Source of the DNA: Sinomicrobium soli
GTDB lineage: Bacteria; Bacteroidota; Bacteroidia; Flavobacteriales; Flavobacteriaceae
DNA: 64,000 bases
Assembly: GCF_003285545.1 (NCBI RefSeq)
Contig: NZ_QLNV01000004.1
Location: 62,001-126,000 of the forward strand
Direction of reading: 5' to 3'
Shown here piece by piece: positions 1-8,827 of the stretch. Under the pieces are notes generated by a model, which saw only the letters and a program-made list of their open reading frames with translations, made no database searches and had not been told where the DNA came from. The position numbers and the translations under genes were made by a program. The number at the start of each line of letters is the position of its first letter. Within the stretch, counting starts at the first letter, position 1.

Positions 1-686
1 GGATTTTCGAGGACAACGGAGTCTTTGGTGTTCAGTATTGCCCTGGAAATCAGGGAGAGTGAATGCAAAGAACCGGTGGTAATGACGATTTGATTGGGAT
101 CGCAGCTTATATTCCTGTATATTTTAAGGTATTTCGCAATGTTTGCTCTGAGCGATTCCATTCCAAGGGAGTCGGAGTAAGACAGATCGGAATACTTGAC
201 ATGCTTCCAGTATTCGTTGGTCAGTTTCTGCCAGATCATTGTCGGAAACAGATCTAAGGGGGGCAGGCCGGGCCTGAAGCAAACCGATCCCGGGTCATTT
301 TCCCCTACATTGAAATCTGAATTCTGAATAAATGATTTTCCGAGTTTTGAAATTTTGGGATATACCTTAGGCTCTTTTTTTTGCAGCGTCATCCCGTCTT
401 TAACATTGAAATCGTCCCGGAGCTTATTGGTGTAATAACCTGACCCCTGTCTGGAAACCACAAGATTTTCAAGTACCAGCAACTCATAAGCCTTAATCAC
501 CGTACTCCTGGACAAACTGAGGTCCTTTGCCATAATCCTGGATGGGGGCAACTTGAAATTATCCGGTATTTCCTTGTTCATTATGGCATTTTTCAAGGCA
601 TTGTAGAGATTGTAATATACACTTTTATTGTTCCGGTGCTCCATAAAACCGTCCTTAAAGAGCAGATTTTTGAAATTGTAATACAT
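1..686 (-). CDS. MocR/PdxR-family regulator, GntR-type wHTH plus aminotransferase domain (3' end outside window)
   Basis: The reverse strand is open from an ATG at 686 to the window edge, so only the first ~228 residues are present. Residues ~17-90 form a GntR-type winged helix (LPPSRIMAKDLSLSRSTV then KAYELL). A linker follows, then from about residue 130 the start of a class-I aminotransferase fold (FRPGLPPLDLFP, YSDSLGMESLRANI, ITTGSLHSLSLISRAIL). That order is diagnostic of the MocR family: PLP-binding regulators that usually control a neighbouring or divergent gene of amino-acid or vitamin B6 metabolism. The divergent neighbour is an Asp/Glu racemase, a plausible target. A second ATG 13 codons in could be the start. 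The ligand and the catalytic lysine lie in the unseen part. Confidence 0.88.
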   Translation of the reverse strand, partial: MYYNFKNLLFKDGFMEHRNNKSVYYNLYNALKNAIMNKEIPDNFKLPPSRIMAKDLSLSRSTVIKAYELLVLENLVVSRQGSGYYTNKLRDDFNVKDGMTLQKKEPKVYPKISKLGKSFIQNSDFNVGENDPGSVCFRPGLPPLDLFPTMIWQKLTNEYWKHVKYSDLSYSDSLGMESLRANIAKYLKIYRNISCDPNQIVITTGSLHSLSLISRAILNTKDSVVLEN

Positions 687-1013
687 GATTGGTATACCTA
701 TTTTAAAAAAATTGGACTATCAAATATAGGAAACATTTAGGTTATTTTGTTTTTAAACAACACCAAATTACCATCTGAAGGATGTTAGGGATAATTTGAT
801 CCGGTACATACTGAAATATATCTGTCAGGTTTCTCAATAAGCATTCAGCCAACCTGCATGTGATTACGGGAATCCCGTAGAGCAGGAATTCATTTTAATA
901 CATCAAGTTCATTAAAAACTATACCTGATGAAATTATTTCTTTTAATATTGGGCCGTTATGTAAGGGAACTGAAGGTTGCCGACCTCCCTACAGCCCCGG
1001 AAAAATGTTGTAA
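687..1013. promoter_or_regulatory. Divergent intergenic region, MocR regulator / racemase
   Basis: This 327-bp gap separates two divergently transcribed genes. On the reverse strand TATATTTG (728 to 721) matches the Bacteroidota -7 box TAnnTTTG, 35 bp upstream of the regulator start. No equally good box was found for the racemase. The AT-rich stretch at 700-780 is the likely place for MocR operator repeats, but I could not identify convincing direct repeats by eye. Confidence 0.45.
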
Positions 1014-1799
1014 ATGATTGGCATAGTGGGAGGTATCGGACCTTATGCAGGCGTTAACCTTTTAGAAAGCATATACGACAATACCCTGGCCAAAAAAGAC
1101 CAGGAGTATATAAACAGCCTGTTGTTTTCACTGTCTTCAAATATTGAGGACAGAACAGAGTTCCTTCTCGGGCACACCACCAAAAATCCGGGGTACGATA
1201 TGGCAGAAATCATTGTCACATTAGAAGCTCTTGGAGCAACAGTGGCGGGAATTCCCTGTAATACGGCCCATTCCCCGGGAATATTCTCCGTAATCATGGA
1301 AGAGCTGGATAAAAACGGGAGTCAGATAGAAGTGCTTCACATGATTGATGAGACCATAGATTTTATCAAGGTGCATTTTTCACATTTTAAAAAGATCGGC
1401 GTGCTTTCCACTACCGGGACCTATAAATATAAGCTCTATACGAATGCCCTGGAGGCCAATGGGTACGAATCCGTTGAACCGTCGTCCCGGATACAGGAAG
1501 AAATTGTGCACCCGGCAATATATCATCCGGAATACGGCATAAAATCCACTGCCCGCCCTTTCCATCCCCAGGCCGGAAAAAACCTGGACATGGCTATCGA
1601 TTACCTGAAGAGCCGGGGTGCGGAAGCCGTGATACTGGGGTGTACCGAAATTCCCCTTGTCATTAAAACCGATACTGTAAAGGGGCTTACGGTCATCAAC
1701 CCGACCAATGTGCTGGCAAGGGCCCTGGTCCGGCGTGTAGATGCGGATAAGTTAAAACCTTTTCATGCCCCCGGAAGGGAGTCTTGCAATGCTCTTTAA
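1014..1799 (+). CDS. Aspartate/glutamate racemase family protein
   Basis: This 261-residue protein has the hallmarks of the PLP-independent Asp/Glu/hydantoin racemase family. It has an N-terminal GIVGGIGPYAG loop, a first catalytic cysteine in IPCNTAH (about residue 82) and a second in LGCTEIP (about residue 206). Such enzymes interconvert L- and D-aspartate or glutamate by a two-cysteine proton relay in the cytoplasm. The length is typical. It lies divergent from a MocR-type regulator and upstream of a penicillin-binding-type hydrolase and a DmpA-type aminopeptidase, a context suggesting D-amino-acid or peptide metabolism (inference). The substrate cannot be fixed from sequence. The tail after INPTNVLARAL looks slightly extended. 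Confidence 0.85.
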   Translation: MIGIVGGIGPYAGVNLLESIYDNTLAKKDQEYINSLLFSLSSNIEDRTEFLLGHTTKNPGYDMAEIIVTLEALGATVAGIPCNTAHSPGIFSVIMEELDKNGSQIEVLHMIDETIDFIKVHFSHFKKIGVLSTTGTYKYKLYTNALEANGYESVEPSSRIQEEIVHPAIYHPEYGIKSTARPFHPQAGKNLDMAIDYLKSRGAEAVILGCTEIPLVIKTDTVKGLTVINPTNVLARALVRRVDADKLKPFHAPGRESCNAL

Positions 1800-1934
1800 T
1801 ACAAAAAGGATTGTCACCGAAACCGGAGAGGTGGTTGTTGAAATGAACAAGTAGTTCGGATACAGTACAGAACCGGGGAAGCACTGAAATAGAATGCTCG
1901 GCAAATGAAAAGAACATGAATACATTTTAAACAG

Positions 1935-2060
1935 ATCATTAGTTTGCAAACGACGGGATGGTCGGGAGTCGGAAGTTGTCATTCAGAAGAAAGTCCCGCT
2001 GGCGGGGACTGCGCTCAGGATGACATTTGACCAAACTAAGAACTAACAACTAATAAACTA
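1935..2060. repeat. Interspersed intergenic repeat, copy 1
   Basis: The stretch contains TTTGCAAACGACGGGATGG, a GGAGTCGGAAGT segment, GTCATTCAG...GGATGACA arms and an ACTAAGAACTAACAACTAA tail. Very similar words occur at 43243-43335 (TTGGCAAACGACGAAATGG, GAAGCCGGAAGTC, AACTAACAACTACGAACTAA) and partly at 37846-37885 and 46395-46420. The element lies just upstream of the serine hydrolase gene and has no coding potential. Confidence 0.55.
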
Positions 2061-2061
2061 A

Positions 2062-3426
2062 ATGAAGATATTCAAATACATACTGCCGGGTCTGGGATTT
2101 TTCCTTTATTCCGGTATATATGCACAGAACGCAACCATAACGGATTTAAAGGAACTGCAAGGGAATTATAAGTTGACCGATAATGCGGAAATCCGTATAG
2201 AGTCGGACCGTTTCAGTATGGGAAAAAATGTTTCCCTGATAGAAGCTGACGGGGAGGGGCGCTGGCGCGTTCGGGGGCGGGATATCGTTTTCTCTGCCGT
2301 GAAGAAGAACAGGGAGAACACATTGATCGTGGAACGCTACGGGGAAACGGTAGAAGTCGGAAAAGAACTGCCTGCCGGTTTCCGGAATTATAAAGAGATG
2401 TCTCCCGAAGCACTTGCCGGCCTGGTGGCGCCCCGGGTCATGATAGCCAATGATGTTCCGGGTGTTTCGATTGCCCTCATCAAAAACCGGAGAGTGGCAT
2501 CAGACCTGCAGTATGGCCTGAAGAACAGTGCAGACCCGCAAGCCCGCGTCGATGTTTCTTCCGTATTTGAGGCCTGTTCCATGTCTAAACCGGTATTCGC
2601 CTATTTTGCCCTGAGATTGGCAGAACAGGGTGAACTGGACCTGGATACCCCACTGGTAGAGTACCTCGGAAAAGACTATACCGAAGACCCGGAGCACCGT
2701 AAAATAACGGCACGTATGGTTCTGACCCACACTTCCGGCTTTCCCAACTGGCGTCCGGGAGGCAGGAAGAAGGGCGGCCCCATCCCCGTTCTTTTCGAAC
2801 CCGGAACGGAACATAAATACTCCGGAGAAGGGATATTGTTTTTACAGAAGACCGTAGAAAAAATACTGGAGATCGACAATTCTGCCGAAGCATTCGACAA
2901 GCTGTTGTACCGATCCCTGTTAAAACCTGCAGGAATGCCTCACAGTCATTACATCTGGCAGGGAGAATATAAAAACACTTATGCTGACGGCCATAATAAA
3001 AAAGGAGAAGTAAAACGCAAGAAAAGGCGGACCTATAAGGAAGTCAATACGGCCTTTACCCTGTATACCACCCCTGTGGAATATGCCCGTTTCCTTCTGG
3101 AACTGATGAAAACCGACCGTTCGGCCCCCCATTCTCTGGGGGAAGAACTATGGAGGAAGATGACTTCCCCCCAGCAGGATATACACAGTACTGAGATACT
3201 GCCCCGTCGTGACAGGACGGCCACAGGAACAAGACATTTCGGTCTGGGGCTGCGTATCGACAGCCTGGATTCGGGATTGCGTATAGGTCATACCGGCTCG
3301 AATAGTAACGGCTTCAGATGCGTCTCGGATTATAATCCCGAAACAGGTAACGGGGTGGTTATCATGACCAATGGCGATAACGGCAGCCGTGTGTACAATG
3401 CTTTATTGTCTTATCTGGCAGATTAG
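2062..3426 (+). CDS. Secreted serine hydrolase, beta-lactamase/S12 family
   Basis: This 454-residue protein starts with a signal peptide (hydrophobic PGLGFFLYSGIYA, cleavage before QN). A ~90-residue lipocalin/DUF-like domain follows (LQGNYKLTDNAEIRIE), then a class-C beta-lactamase/D-aminopeptidase fold. Catalytic motifs are visible: SMSK (Ser173, Lys176), a Tyr motif YSG at 253 in place of YxN, and HTG at 410. The family includes D-Ala-D-Ala carboxypeptidases, D-aminopeptidases and esterases, acting in the periplasm. It sits 30 bp upstream of a DmpA-type peptidase on the same strand, probably co-transcribed. The presence of racemase and D-peptide-type hydrolases together favours a D-amino-acid peptide substrate, but this is inference. 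Confidence 0.85.
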   Translation: MKIFKYILPGLGFFLYSGIYAQNATITDLKELQGNYKLTDNAEIRIESDRFSMGKNVSLIEADGEGRWRVRGRDIVFSAVKKNRENTLIVERYGETVEVGKELPAGFRNYKEMSPEALAGLVAPRVMIANDVPGVSIALIKNRRVASDLQYGLKNSADPQARVDVSSVFEACSMSKPVFAYFALRLAEQGELDLDTPLVEYLGKDYTEDPEHRKITARMVLTHTSGFPNWRPGGRKKGGPIPVLFEPGTEHKYSGEGILFLQKTVEKILEIDNSAEAFDKLLYRSLLKPAGMPHSHYIWQGEYKNTYADGHNKKGEVKRKKRRTYKEVNTAFTLYTTPVEYARFLLELMKTDRSAPHSLGEELWRKMTSPQQDIHSTEILPRRDRTATGTRHFGLGLRIDSLDSGLRIGHTGSNSNGFRCVSDYNPETGNGVVIMTNGDNGSRVYNALLSYLAD

Positions 3427-3456
3427 GACGTATTAAAAATCTCTAAAACCAACAGG

Positions 3457-4632
3457 ATGATGAAAATGAAATGGCTTGTTTTACTATGTGCTATGTGTGC
3501 CGTGGATATCTCGGCACAGGAGACTGGTGAGCGTGGCCGGGCAAGGGATTTTGGCCTTGAGACCGGTATCCTGCCAACCGGAAAATGGAACGCCATTACC
3601 GATGTTCCGGGAGTAACGGTGGGGCATACTACATTGGTCAGGGGCGACTCCGTACGAACCGGGGTTACTGTCATTATTCCGCACCAGGGGAATATCTTTC
3701 AACAGAAAGTACCGGCAGCGGTATACGTGGGTAATGGCTTTGGCAAATCTATCGGGTTGTCCCAGATCGAGGAACTGGGGACACTGGAAACACCCATCGC
3801 ACTGACCAATACCCTGAGCGTACCTGCTACAGCCGATGGCCTGCTGGATTATATACTGGCACTTCCGGGGAATGAAACCATACGTTCGGTGAACAGTGTT
3901 GTAGGTGAGACCAACGATGGTTACCTCAACGATATCCGGGGAAGGCATGTAACGCGGTCAGACGTGCTGGCAGCGCTCCATTCGGCCTCGGACGGTGCCG
4001 TTGCCGAGGGAAACACAGGTGCGGGCACCGGAACACGGGCACTGGGTTTTAAAGGGGGGATCGGTACCTCGTCCCGCGTACTGCCTCCGTCTAAGGGAGG
4101 ATATACGGTAGGCGTCCTGGTACAGTCCAATTTTGGCGGAGTGCTGCGGATAAACGGTGCGCCGGTAGGACGGGAACTGAAAAATTTCTATATGATGGAA
4201 AAAGACCCTTATGTTGCCGATGGGTCCTGTATGATCATTATTGCCACGGATGCCCCGCTGTCTGAACGGAACCTGAAGCGCCTGGCACGGCGTTCCTACC
4301 TGGCTTTCGGAGCGGTCGGATCGTTCTCTTCAAACGGCAGCGGAGATTATTCTATCGCATTTTCGGCAAATCCGGACACCTTTGTGCCCCATGATGCCCC
4401 GGAAAAACCGATGACCCCGCCCGTACTTCACAACGACGAGATGTCGCCGCTTTTCCTGGCGGTACTGGAAGCCACCGAAGAAGCCATTTACAATTCGTTG
4501 TTTATGGCAGAAGACATGAAGGGGTACCGGGGGCATGCCATCAAGGCCCTGCCCCTTCCCGAAGTGCTTTCGGTATTGAAAAAATATCACGCCCTGTATC
4601 ATGACAGCCTGCCCCGGGCCGCGGAAAAATAA
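3457..4632 (+). CDS. P1 family peptidase (DmpA-type aminopeptidase)
   Basis: This 391-residue protein has a signal peptide (KWLVLLCAMCAVDISA). It shows the P1/DmpA fold: TDVPGVTVGHTT, NTLSVPATADGLLDY, GAGTGTRALGFKGGIGTSSR and DGSCMIIIATDAPL. Members are self-cleaving N-terminal-nucleophile hydrolases; the cleavage junction is best matched by Gly256-Ser257 in the DGSC motif, making Ser257 the expected nucleophile. DmpA relatives release N-terminal L-residues and hydrolyse D-amides, D-esters or beta-peptides. It follows the S12-type hydrolase by 30 bp. Two tandem ATG codons (3457 and 3460) are possible starts. Length is normal for the family. Confidence 0.88.
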   Translation: MMKMKWLVLLCAMCAVDISAQETGERGRARDFGLETGILPTGKWNAITDVPGVTVGHTTLVRGDSVRTGVTVIIPHQGNIFQQKVPAAVYVGNGFGKSIGLSQIEELGTLETPIALTNTLSVPATADGLLDYILALPGNETIRSVNSVVGETNDGYLNDIRGRHVTRSDVLAALHSASDGAVAEGNTGAGTGTRALGFKGGIGTSSRVLPPSKGGYTVGVLVQSNFGGVLRINGAPVGRELKNFYMMEKDPYVADGSCMIIIATDAPLSERNLKRLARRSYLAFGAVGSFSSNGSGDYSIAFSANPDTFVPHDAPEKPMTPPVLHNDEMSPLFLAVLEATEEAIYNSLFMAEDMKGYRGHAIKALPLPEVLSVLKKYHALYHDSLPRAAEK

Positions 4633-4722
4633 GATATAATGTCTTGAAATAAAAATTAAGCATAGGGGTGAAAAACATTACAATCATTACAGAAAAGGGG
4701 TATCGCTAATGTTGTATTGCTT

Positions 4723-5637
4723 TCAGGCAGGACCTTTCTGTTCCCCCCTCGGGTGAAACCTCTTCATGATCCCGGCGAGTTGTGAGCGGTCGGTATGCAT
4801 GTATATTTCGGTGGTGGTGATGCTTTCGTGTCCCAGCATTTGCTGGATGGCCCTCAGGTCGGCGCCGTTCTGGAGCAGGTGGGTGGCAAAGGAATGGCGA
4901 AAGGTATGCGGGCTGATGCGTTTTCCCAGGTTTATTTTTTCGGCAAGCTGCTTTACAATGGTAAAGATCATCGCCCTGGTCAGCTGCCTGCCCCTGCGGT
5001 TGAGAAACAGTATGTCTTCGTGCCCCTTCTGTGCGCGAAAATGTACCCTTATTTCATTTTTATATATTCGAATGAGTTTCTGTGTGGCCGGGGCGATGGG
5101 AACAAAGCGCTGTTTGTCTCCTTTTCCCGTAACCCTGATAAACCCTTCGTCGAAGAAAAGGTCGGAAATCCTCAGTGCCGTAAGTTCGGAAACCCGAAGG
5201 CCGCAACTGTAAAGTGTTTCCAGCATGGCGCGGTTTCGCTCACCTTCCGGGCTGCTGAGGTCTATGGCCCCTATGACTCGGTCTATATCTTCCTGTGACA
5301 ACGTATCGGGAAGCTTACGCCCGGTTTTCGGCGACTCTATCAGCTCCATGGGATTGTCTTCCCGGTATCCTTCAAATACCAGGTAATTAAAAAAACTGCG
5401 CAGGCCGGAGAGCAACCTTGCCTGTGAACTGGCATTGATGGTCCGTGCGGTATCGTAAACGAATTGTTGCAGGGTTTCCGGCGGGATCCGGAGCGGGGAG
5501 ATGGTGATGGAATGCTCCTGCAGGTAGCCCATCAGCTTTTTTACGTCGAGGGCGTAGTTTTCCAGGGAGTTGGCAGATAACCCTCTCTCTATCTGCAGGT
5601 AGTGCCTGAAATCCTTAAGTGCCTGTTCCCATTTCAC
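4723..5637 (-). CDS. xerD: Tyrosine recombinase XerD
   Basis: This 304-residue protein has an N-terminal SAM-like core-binding domain (residues 1-90, HYLQIERGLSANSLENYALD) and a C-terminal catalytic domain. The catalytic residues are visible: Arg in CGLRVSEL, HTFRHSFATHLL, the second His in LGHES and the nucleophilic Tyr in TEIYMH. It acts with XerC at dif to resolve chromosome dimers. Length and motif spacing are those of XerD rather than of integrases. A near-consensus -7 box TATCTTTA lies just upstream on the reverse strand (5642-5649). No mobile element surrounds it, so a housekeeping role is likely. Confidence 0.9.
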   Translation of the reverse strand: MKWEQALKDFRHYLQIERGLSANSLENYALDVKKLMGYLQEHSITISPLRIPPETLQQFVYDTARTINASSQARLLSGLRSFFNYLVFEGYREDNPMELIESPKTGRKLPDTLSQEDIDRVIGAIDLSSPEGERNRAMLETLYSCGLRVSELTALRISDLFFDEGFIRVTGKGDKQRFVPIAPATQKLIRIYKNEIRVHFRAQKGHEDILFLNRRGRQLTRAMIFTIVKQLAEKINLGKRISPHTFRHSFATHLLQNGADLRAIQQMLGHESITTTEIYMHTDRSQLAGIMKRFHPRGEQKGPA

Positions 5638-5649
5638 GGGGTAAAGATA

Positions 5650-5762
5650 GTGTTTTGGTTGTTAAGTTATTGGGTTGTTAAGTTATTGGGTTATTAGGTT
5701 AATGAGTTATTGAGTGTTGTCTGAATAACCTAATAACTCAATAACTTATTAACCTGTTTAAC
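5650..5762. repeat. AT-rich tandem and inverted repeat tract
   Basis: About 110 bp made of variants of a ~10-bp unit (GTTATTGGGTT, GTTATTAGGTT, GTTATTGAGT) that then reads back as an inverted copy (AACCTAATAACTCAATAACTT). It lies between xerD and porT, both on the reverse strand. A shorter relative (AAGTTATTTGGTTATTAAGTT) occurs at ~31650. It is probably a non-coding minisatellite able to form a long hairpin. Confidence 0.6.
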
Positions 5763-5766
5763 CCAA

Positions 5767-6489
5767 TCATTCAAAAGTGAGGTTCAGGAAAATACCACGG
5801 CTGTACATATTGTTGATATTGCCGGTATACGGACTGTCCGGTTCATTATCCGGTATATGTTCGTCGCTCAGTGCAAAAACGCCCCTGATAGACGGTGAAA
5901 ACTTAAAATAGTACAGGTAAAAATCGATACCGAACCCTATCTCGTAGAAATAGGCGTGTTTTTTCATCCGGAATTTACCATCCCCTATATCTTCCTTACT
6001 GTCGGCATTACTCCCGAGGTTGATGGCTCCTGAAATTCCGCCCACAATATAGGGTTTGATGTTGCCCAGCCGCTTGGTGCCTACTTTGAGCAATAGCGGA
6101 ACATGGATATAGGTGGATTTTACTTCCTTGATACCCTCCTCTGCGTTAAAGGAGCCGTCGTTGTTTCTTATTCCGAAATAGTGCAGGTCCCTTTGGTTGT
6201 AATACAGCCCGGGTTCGAGGCGGAGGTTCATATAATCGTTGATGCGGAGATCTCCTATCAGTCCCACGTTAAACCCGATATTTCTGCTGACCTGTATTTC
6301 CCGGTTAGCGTTATCGTCCAGTTCCTTGTAGTCGAAATCGAAACCGTATTGATTGATCCCGAGGAAATAACCCCAGTGAACAGGTTGCTTATCAAAGTTT
6401 TCCAGGTTGATCAGCGGATTTTCCCTGAATTGTGAAAATGCGTTGTGACTTGCCATCAGGAAGATAAAGCCGAGCAGTGTCCTGTTCAT
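5767..6489 (-). CDS. porT: PorT family outer-membrane beta-barrel protein of type IX secretion
   Basis: This 240-residue protein starts with a signal peptide (LLGFIFLMASHNAFS) followed by alternating hydrophobic strands typical of a small OM beta-barrel (GYFLGINQYGFDFDY, NLRLEPGLYYNQRDL, FFYEIGFGIDFYLYYF-like regions). In Flavobacteriia porT is typically directly downstream of ubiE/menG, exactly as here (20-bp gap, same strand). PorT/SprT is needed for type IX secretion. The assignment combines barrel character, length and conserved neighbourhood. A generic outer-membrane barrel protein is the alternative. Confidence 0.8.
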   Translation of the reverse strand: MNRTLLGFIFLMASHNAFSQFRENPLINLENFDKQPVHWGYFLGINQYGFDFDYKELDDNANREIQVSRNIGFNVGLIGDLRINDYMNLRLEPGLYYNQRDLHYFGIRNNDGSFNAEEGIKEVKSTYIHVPLLLKVGTKRLGNIKPYIVGGISGAINLGSNADSKEDIGDGKFRMKKHAYFYEIGFGIDFYLYYFKFSPSIRGVFALSDEHIPDNEPDSPYTGNINNMYSRGIFLNLTFE

Positions 6490-6509
6490 ACGCTTGGGTT
6501 TTACGGTGG

Positions 6510-7247
6510 TTAATGCTGCTGTTTTGAGGCCACGTATATGGTAGCGACCCCCAGGGTCTGGGGATGATGCCGTACATCTATAAACCCTGTTTTGTTCAAA
6601 ATATTGTTCAGTTTTTCTCCGTATGGAAATACGGAAGCTGATTCCGAAAGATAGGCATAGGCCGAACGGTCTTTGGAGAACAGTTTTCCGATAAACGGAA
6701 GAATGTGCCTGGTATATAATCTGTACCCCTGTTTGTACGGTGTTTTTGAAGGTACGGAGGTTTCCAGGATCACAAAACGCCCCCCCGGTTTCAGTACTCT
6801 TAATATTTCACCGAGCCCTTTTTCCAGGTTCTCGAAGTTCCGCACTCCGAAAGCTACGGTGATGGCATCGAAGGTATTATCGGCGAACGGCAGGTTCTCG
6901 CTATCCCCCAAAACCATGCTTATGGTGTCCTGAAGCTGCTTTTCCTCCACCTTGCGTTTTCCCACTTCGAGCATACCCGGGGAAATGTCAAGCCCGGTGA
7001 TCTTCCCGGCCCCGGTCCGGGCGAGGTTGATGGCCAGGTCTCCCGTACCCGTGGCAATATCGAGGATGCTGTCCGGGCGGCATTCTTTGACGATCCGGAC
7101 CACCTTCTTACGCCATTTGATATCTATTCCGAAGGAAATCACCCGGTTGAGCCCGTCGTATTTTCCCGAAATAGTATCGAACATGCGGGTTACCTGCTCC
7201 TTTTTTCCGAGTTCGGAATCTTTATATGGAGTTACATTTTCAGTCAT
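6510..7247 (-). CDS. ubiE: Demethylmenaquinone methyltransferase
   Basis: This 245-residue class-I SAM methyltransferase has the UbiE/MenG signatures: [21 protein letters not shown] near the N-terminus, SAM motif [12 protein letters not shown], motif [26 protein letters not shown] and [12 protein letters not shown]. It C-methylates demethylmenaquinone in the last step of menaquinone synthesis. Bacteroidota respire with menaquinone, so MenG is the biologically apt name. It probably forms an operon with porT 20 bp downstream. Confidence 0.93.
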   Translation of the reverse strand: MTENVTPYKDSELGKKEQVTRMFDTISGKYDGLNRVISFGIDIKWRKKVVRIVKECRPDSILDIATGTGDLAINLARTGAGKITGLDISPGMLEVGKRKVEEKQLQDTISMVLGDSENLPFADNTFDAITVAFGVRNFENLEKGLGEILRVLKPGGRFVILETSVPSKTPYKQGYRLYTRHILPFIGKLFSKDRSAYAYLSESASVFPYGEKLNNILNKTGFIDVRHHPQTLGVATIYVASKQQH

Positions 7248-7261
7248 CAGAAAATTTTTGA

Positions 7262-7269
7262 CAAAGATA
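7262..7269 (-). promoter_or_regulatory. Promoter -7 box for ubiE-porT
   Basis: TATCTTTG on the reverse strand is a perfect match to the Bacteroidota -7 consensus TAnnTTTG, 14 bp upstream of the ubiE start. No clear -33 TTTG was seen. Confidence 0.55.
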
Positions 7270-7342
7270 GGGATATTTTGGAGGACAGGATCACGGAAGT
7301 TCGGGAAAGCACAAGCAGTCCTGTGCGGAGCAGGTGTGAATT

Positions 7343-7395
7343 AAAAAGGCCGGAACGTTTTGTATTCGTATACGAACACTTTTTCCCGGCCTTTT
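7343..7395 (-). terminator. Rho-independent terminator of the aspartate aminotransferase gene
   Basis: Arms AAAGGCCGG and CCGGCCTTT enclose a loop containing the palindrome CGTATACG. T-runs lie on both sides, so it can work in both directions, but only the aminotransferase gene (reverse strand, stop at 7429) runs into it. Confidence 0.75.
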
Positions 7396-7428
7396 CTTTA
7401 TAAAAGCAGTAATGTAAATGCTATGTGA

Positions 7429-8616
7429 TTACGAAAGCGCCTCTTTTATCCTGCGCAGCGCTTCCCGGAGTTCTTCCTCCGAAGCCGCATAGGAAATACG
7501 GATACAGTTCGGGTTGCCGAAGGCTTCTCCCGTAACGGTGGCCACATTGGCCTGCTCCAGGAGGTACAGGGAAAAGTCGGAAGCATTCTCTATCTTACGG
7601 CCTTTCAGTGTTTTACCGAAAAAGGAGGAAATGTTTGGGAATACATAAAAGGCTCCTTCCGGCACATTCACCTGGAAACCATCGATGTCCCGCAGCAGTT
7701 CCAGTACGAGATCCCTTCGCTTGTGAAACTCGTCGATCATGTACCGTATTTTGCTTACCGGAGCTTCAAGAGCAGTAATAGTGGCTCTTTGAGCAATACA
7801 GTTGGCCCCGCTGGTGATCTGTCCCTGCATCTTGTTACAGGCACGGGCTATCCACGACGGGGCGCCGATATACCCGATACGCCATCCGGTCATGGCAAAA
7901 GCCTTGGACACTCCGTTTACGGTTACGGTACGGTCGTACATTCCTGCAATGGCAGCCATGCTCACGTGTCCCCCGGCAAAATTGATGTGTTCGTATATCT
8001 CGTCCGATACCACGTAGATCTGCGGGTGTTTCCGCAATACTTCCGCCAGGGCTTCGAGTTCTTCTTCACTGTATACCGAACCGCTGGGATTACAGGGCGA
8101 GCTGTACCACAGCATTTTGGTTTTCGGGGTGATGGCAGCTTCGAGCTGCTCCGGGGTCATCTTAAAATCGTTCTCTATGGATGTGGGAACTTCTACCGGA
8201 ACACCCTCTGCGATCTTTACAATATCCGAATAACTTACCCAGTACGGAGCCGGCAGGATGACCTCGTCTCCGGGATTTATCATGACCAGTGCCACATTGG
8301 CCAGGGATTGCTTGGCCCCCGTAGAAACGACGATCTGGTCCGGTTTGTAGGTGAGATCGTTGTCGCGTTTAAACTTGGCAATGACGGCCTCCTTGAGGTC
8401 GGCATAGCCGTCTACGGGCGAGTAGCTGTTATAATTGTCATTGATGGCCTGTATGGCGGCTTCCTTGATGAAATCCGGGGTATTGAAGTCCGGTTCTCCG
8501 AGGCTCAGTCCTATGATATCCTTTCCTTCGGCCCTCAATTCCCTGGCTTTGGCTGCCATGGCAAGTGTGGCAGAAGTAGACATGTTAAGGATCCTGTCCG
8601 ATAACTTTTGTTCCAT
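7429..8616 (-). CDS. Class I/II aminotransferase, probable aspartate aminotransferase
   Basis: This 395-residue fold-type I PLP enzyme has GLSLGEPDFNTPDFI, TGAKQSL, PAPYWVSY, SPCNPSG, VVSDEIYEHI, NGVSKAFAMTGWRIGY (with the PLP lysine) and CIRISYAASEEEL. These are typical of subgroup I-gamma aspartate transaminases of Bacteria. The reading frame is open for another 67 codons upstream (to 8817), but that extension lacks family character and overlaps the divergent promoter; the ATG at 8616 (MEQKLSDRI) matches known starts. It transfers amino groups between aspartate and 2-oxoglutarate. It is divergent from rsmG and ends in a strong terminator. Confidence 0.9.
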   Translation of the reverse strand: MEQKLSDRILNMSTSATLAMAAKARELRAEGKDIIGLSLGEPDFNTPDFIKEAAIQAINDNYNSYSPVDGYADLKEAVIAKFKRDNDLTYKPDQIVVSTGAKQSLANVALVMINPGDEVILPAPYWVSYSDIVKIAEGVPVEVPTSIENDFKMTPEQLEAAITPKTKMLWYSSPCNPSGSVYSEEELEALAEVLRKHPQIYVVSDEIYEHINFAGGHVSMAAIAGMYDRTVTVNGVSKAFAMTGWRIGYIGAPSWIARACNKMQGQITSGANCIAQRATITALEAPVSKIRYMIDEFHKRRDLVLELLRDIDGFQVNVPEGAFYVFPNISSFFGKTLKGRKIENASDFSLYLLEQANVATVTGEAFGNPNCIRISYAASEEELREALRRIKEALS

Positions 8617-8804
8617 GAGTTGTGTTTTCTCGGTTATTAAAGTTCGTACCGGTAACCCGGTATCATTCAAATATCTGAAATGCGAAATTATGGCTTTTCC
8701 CGTAGATTCGTCAGGATAATTTTCCAAATTATAACCTATTGCACCACCTTTAACAATTTTTTTCCTGTTTGTGTATTGAGTATGGCCCCAAGCCCCGTTT
8801 TGCT

Positions 8805-8822
8805 TACTTTTGTGCAAAAGTA
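8805..8822. promoter_or_regulatory. Palindromic divergent -7 boxes, rsmG / aminotransferase
   Basis: TACTTTTGTGCAAAAGTA is an 18-bp perfect palindrome. The forward strand contains TACTTTTG (8805-8812) and the reverse strand the same box (8822 to 8815), each a perfect TAnnTTTG. The forward box puts transcription start near 8819, which excludes the in-frame ATG at 8810 and supports the rsmG start at 8828. Confidence 0.6.
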
Positions 8823-8827
8823 ATGCG

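Noticed and set aside
1789-1854. 21-codon frame overlapping the racemase stop (MLFNTKRIVTETGEVVVEMNK in parts)
   Set aside because: Its sequence looks protein-like and might be a remnant of another gene, but it is too short to support.
4723-5637. XerD gene as the integrase of a mobile element
   Set aside because: No attachment-site repeats, phage genes or tRNA nearby; length and motifs fit housekeeping XerD.
7429-8817. Longer aminotransferase start at 8817
   Set aside because: The extra 67 residues are atypical for the family and overlap the divergent promoter palindrome.
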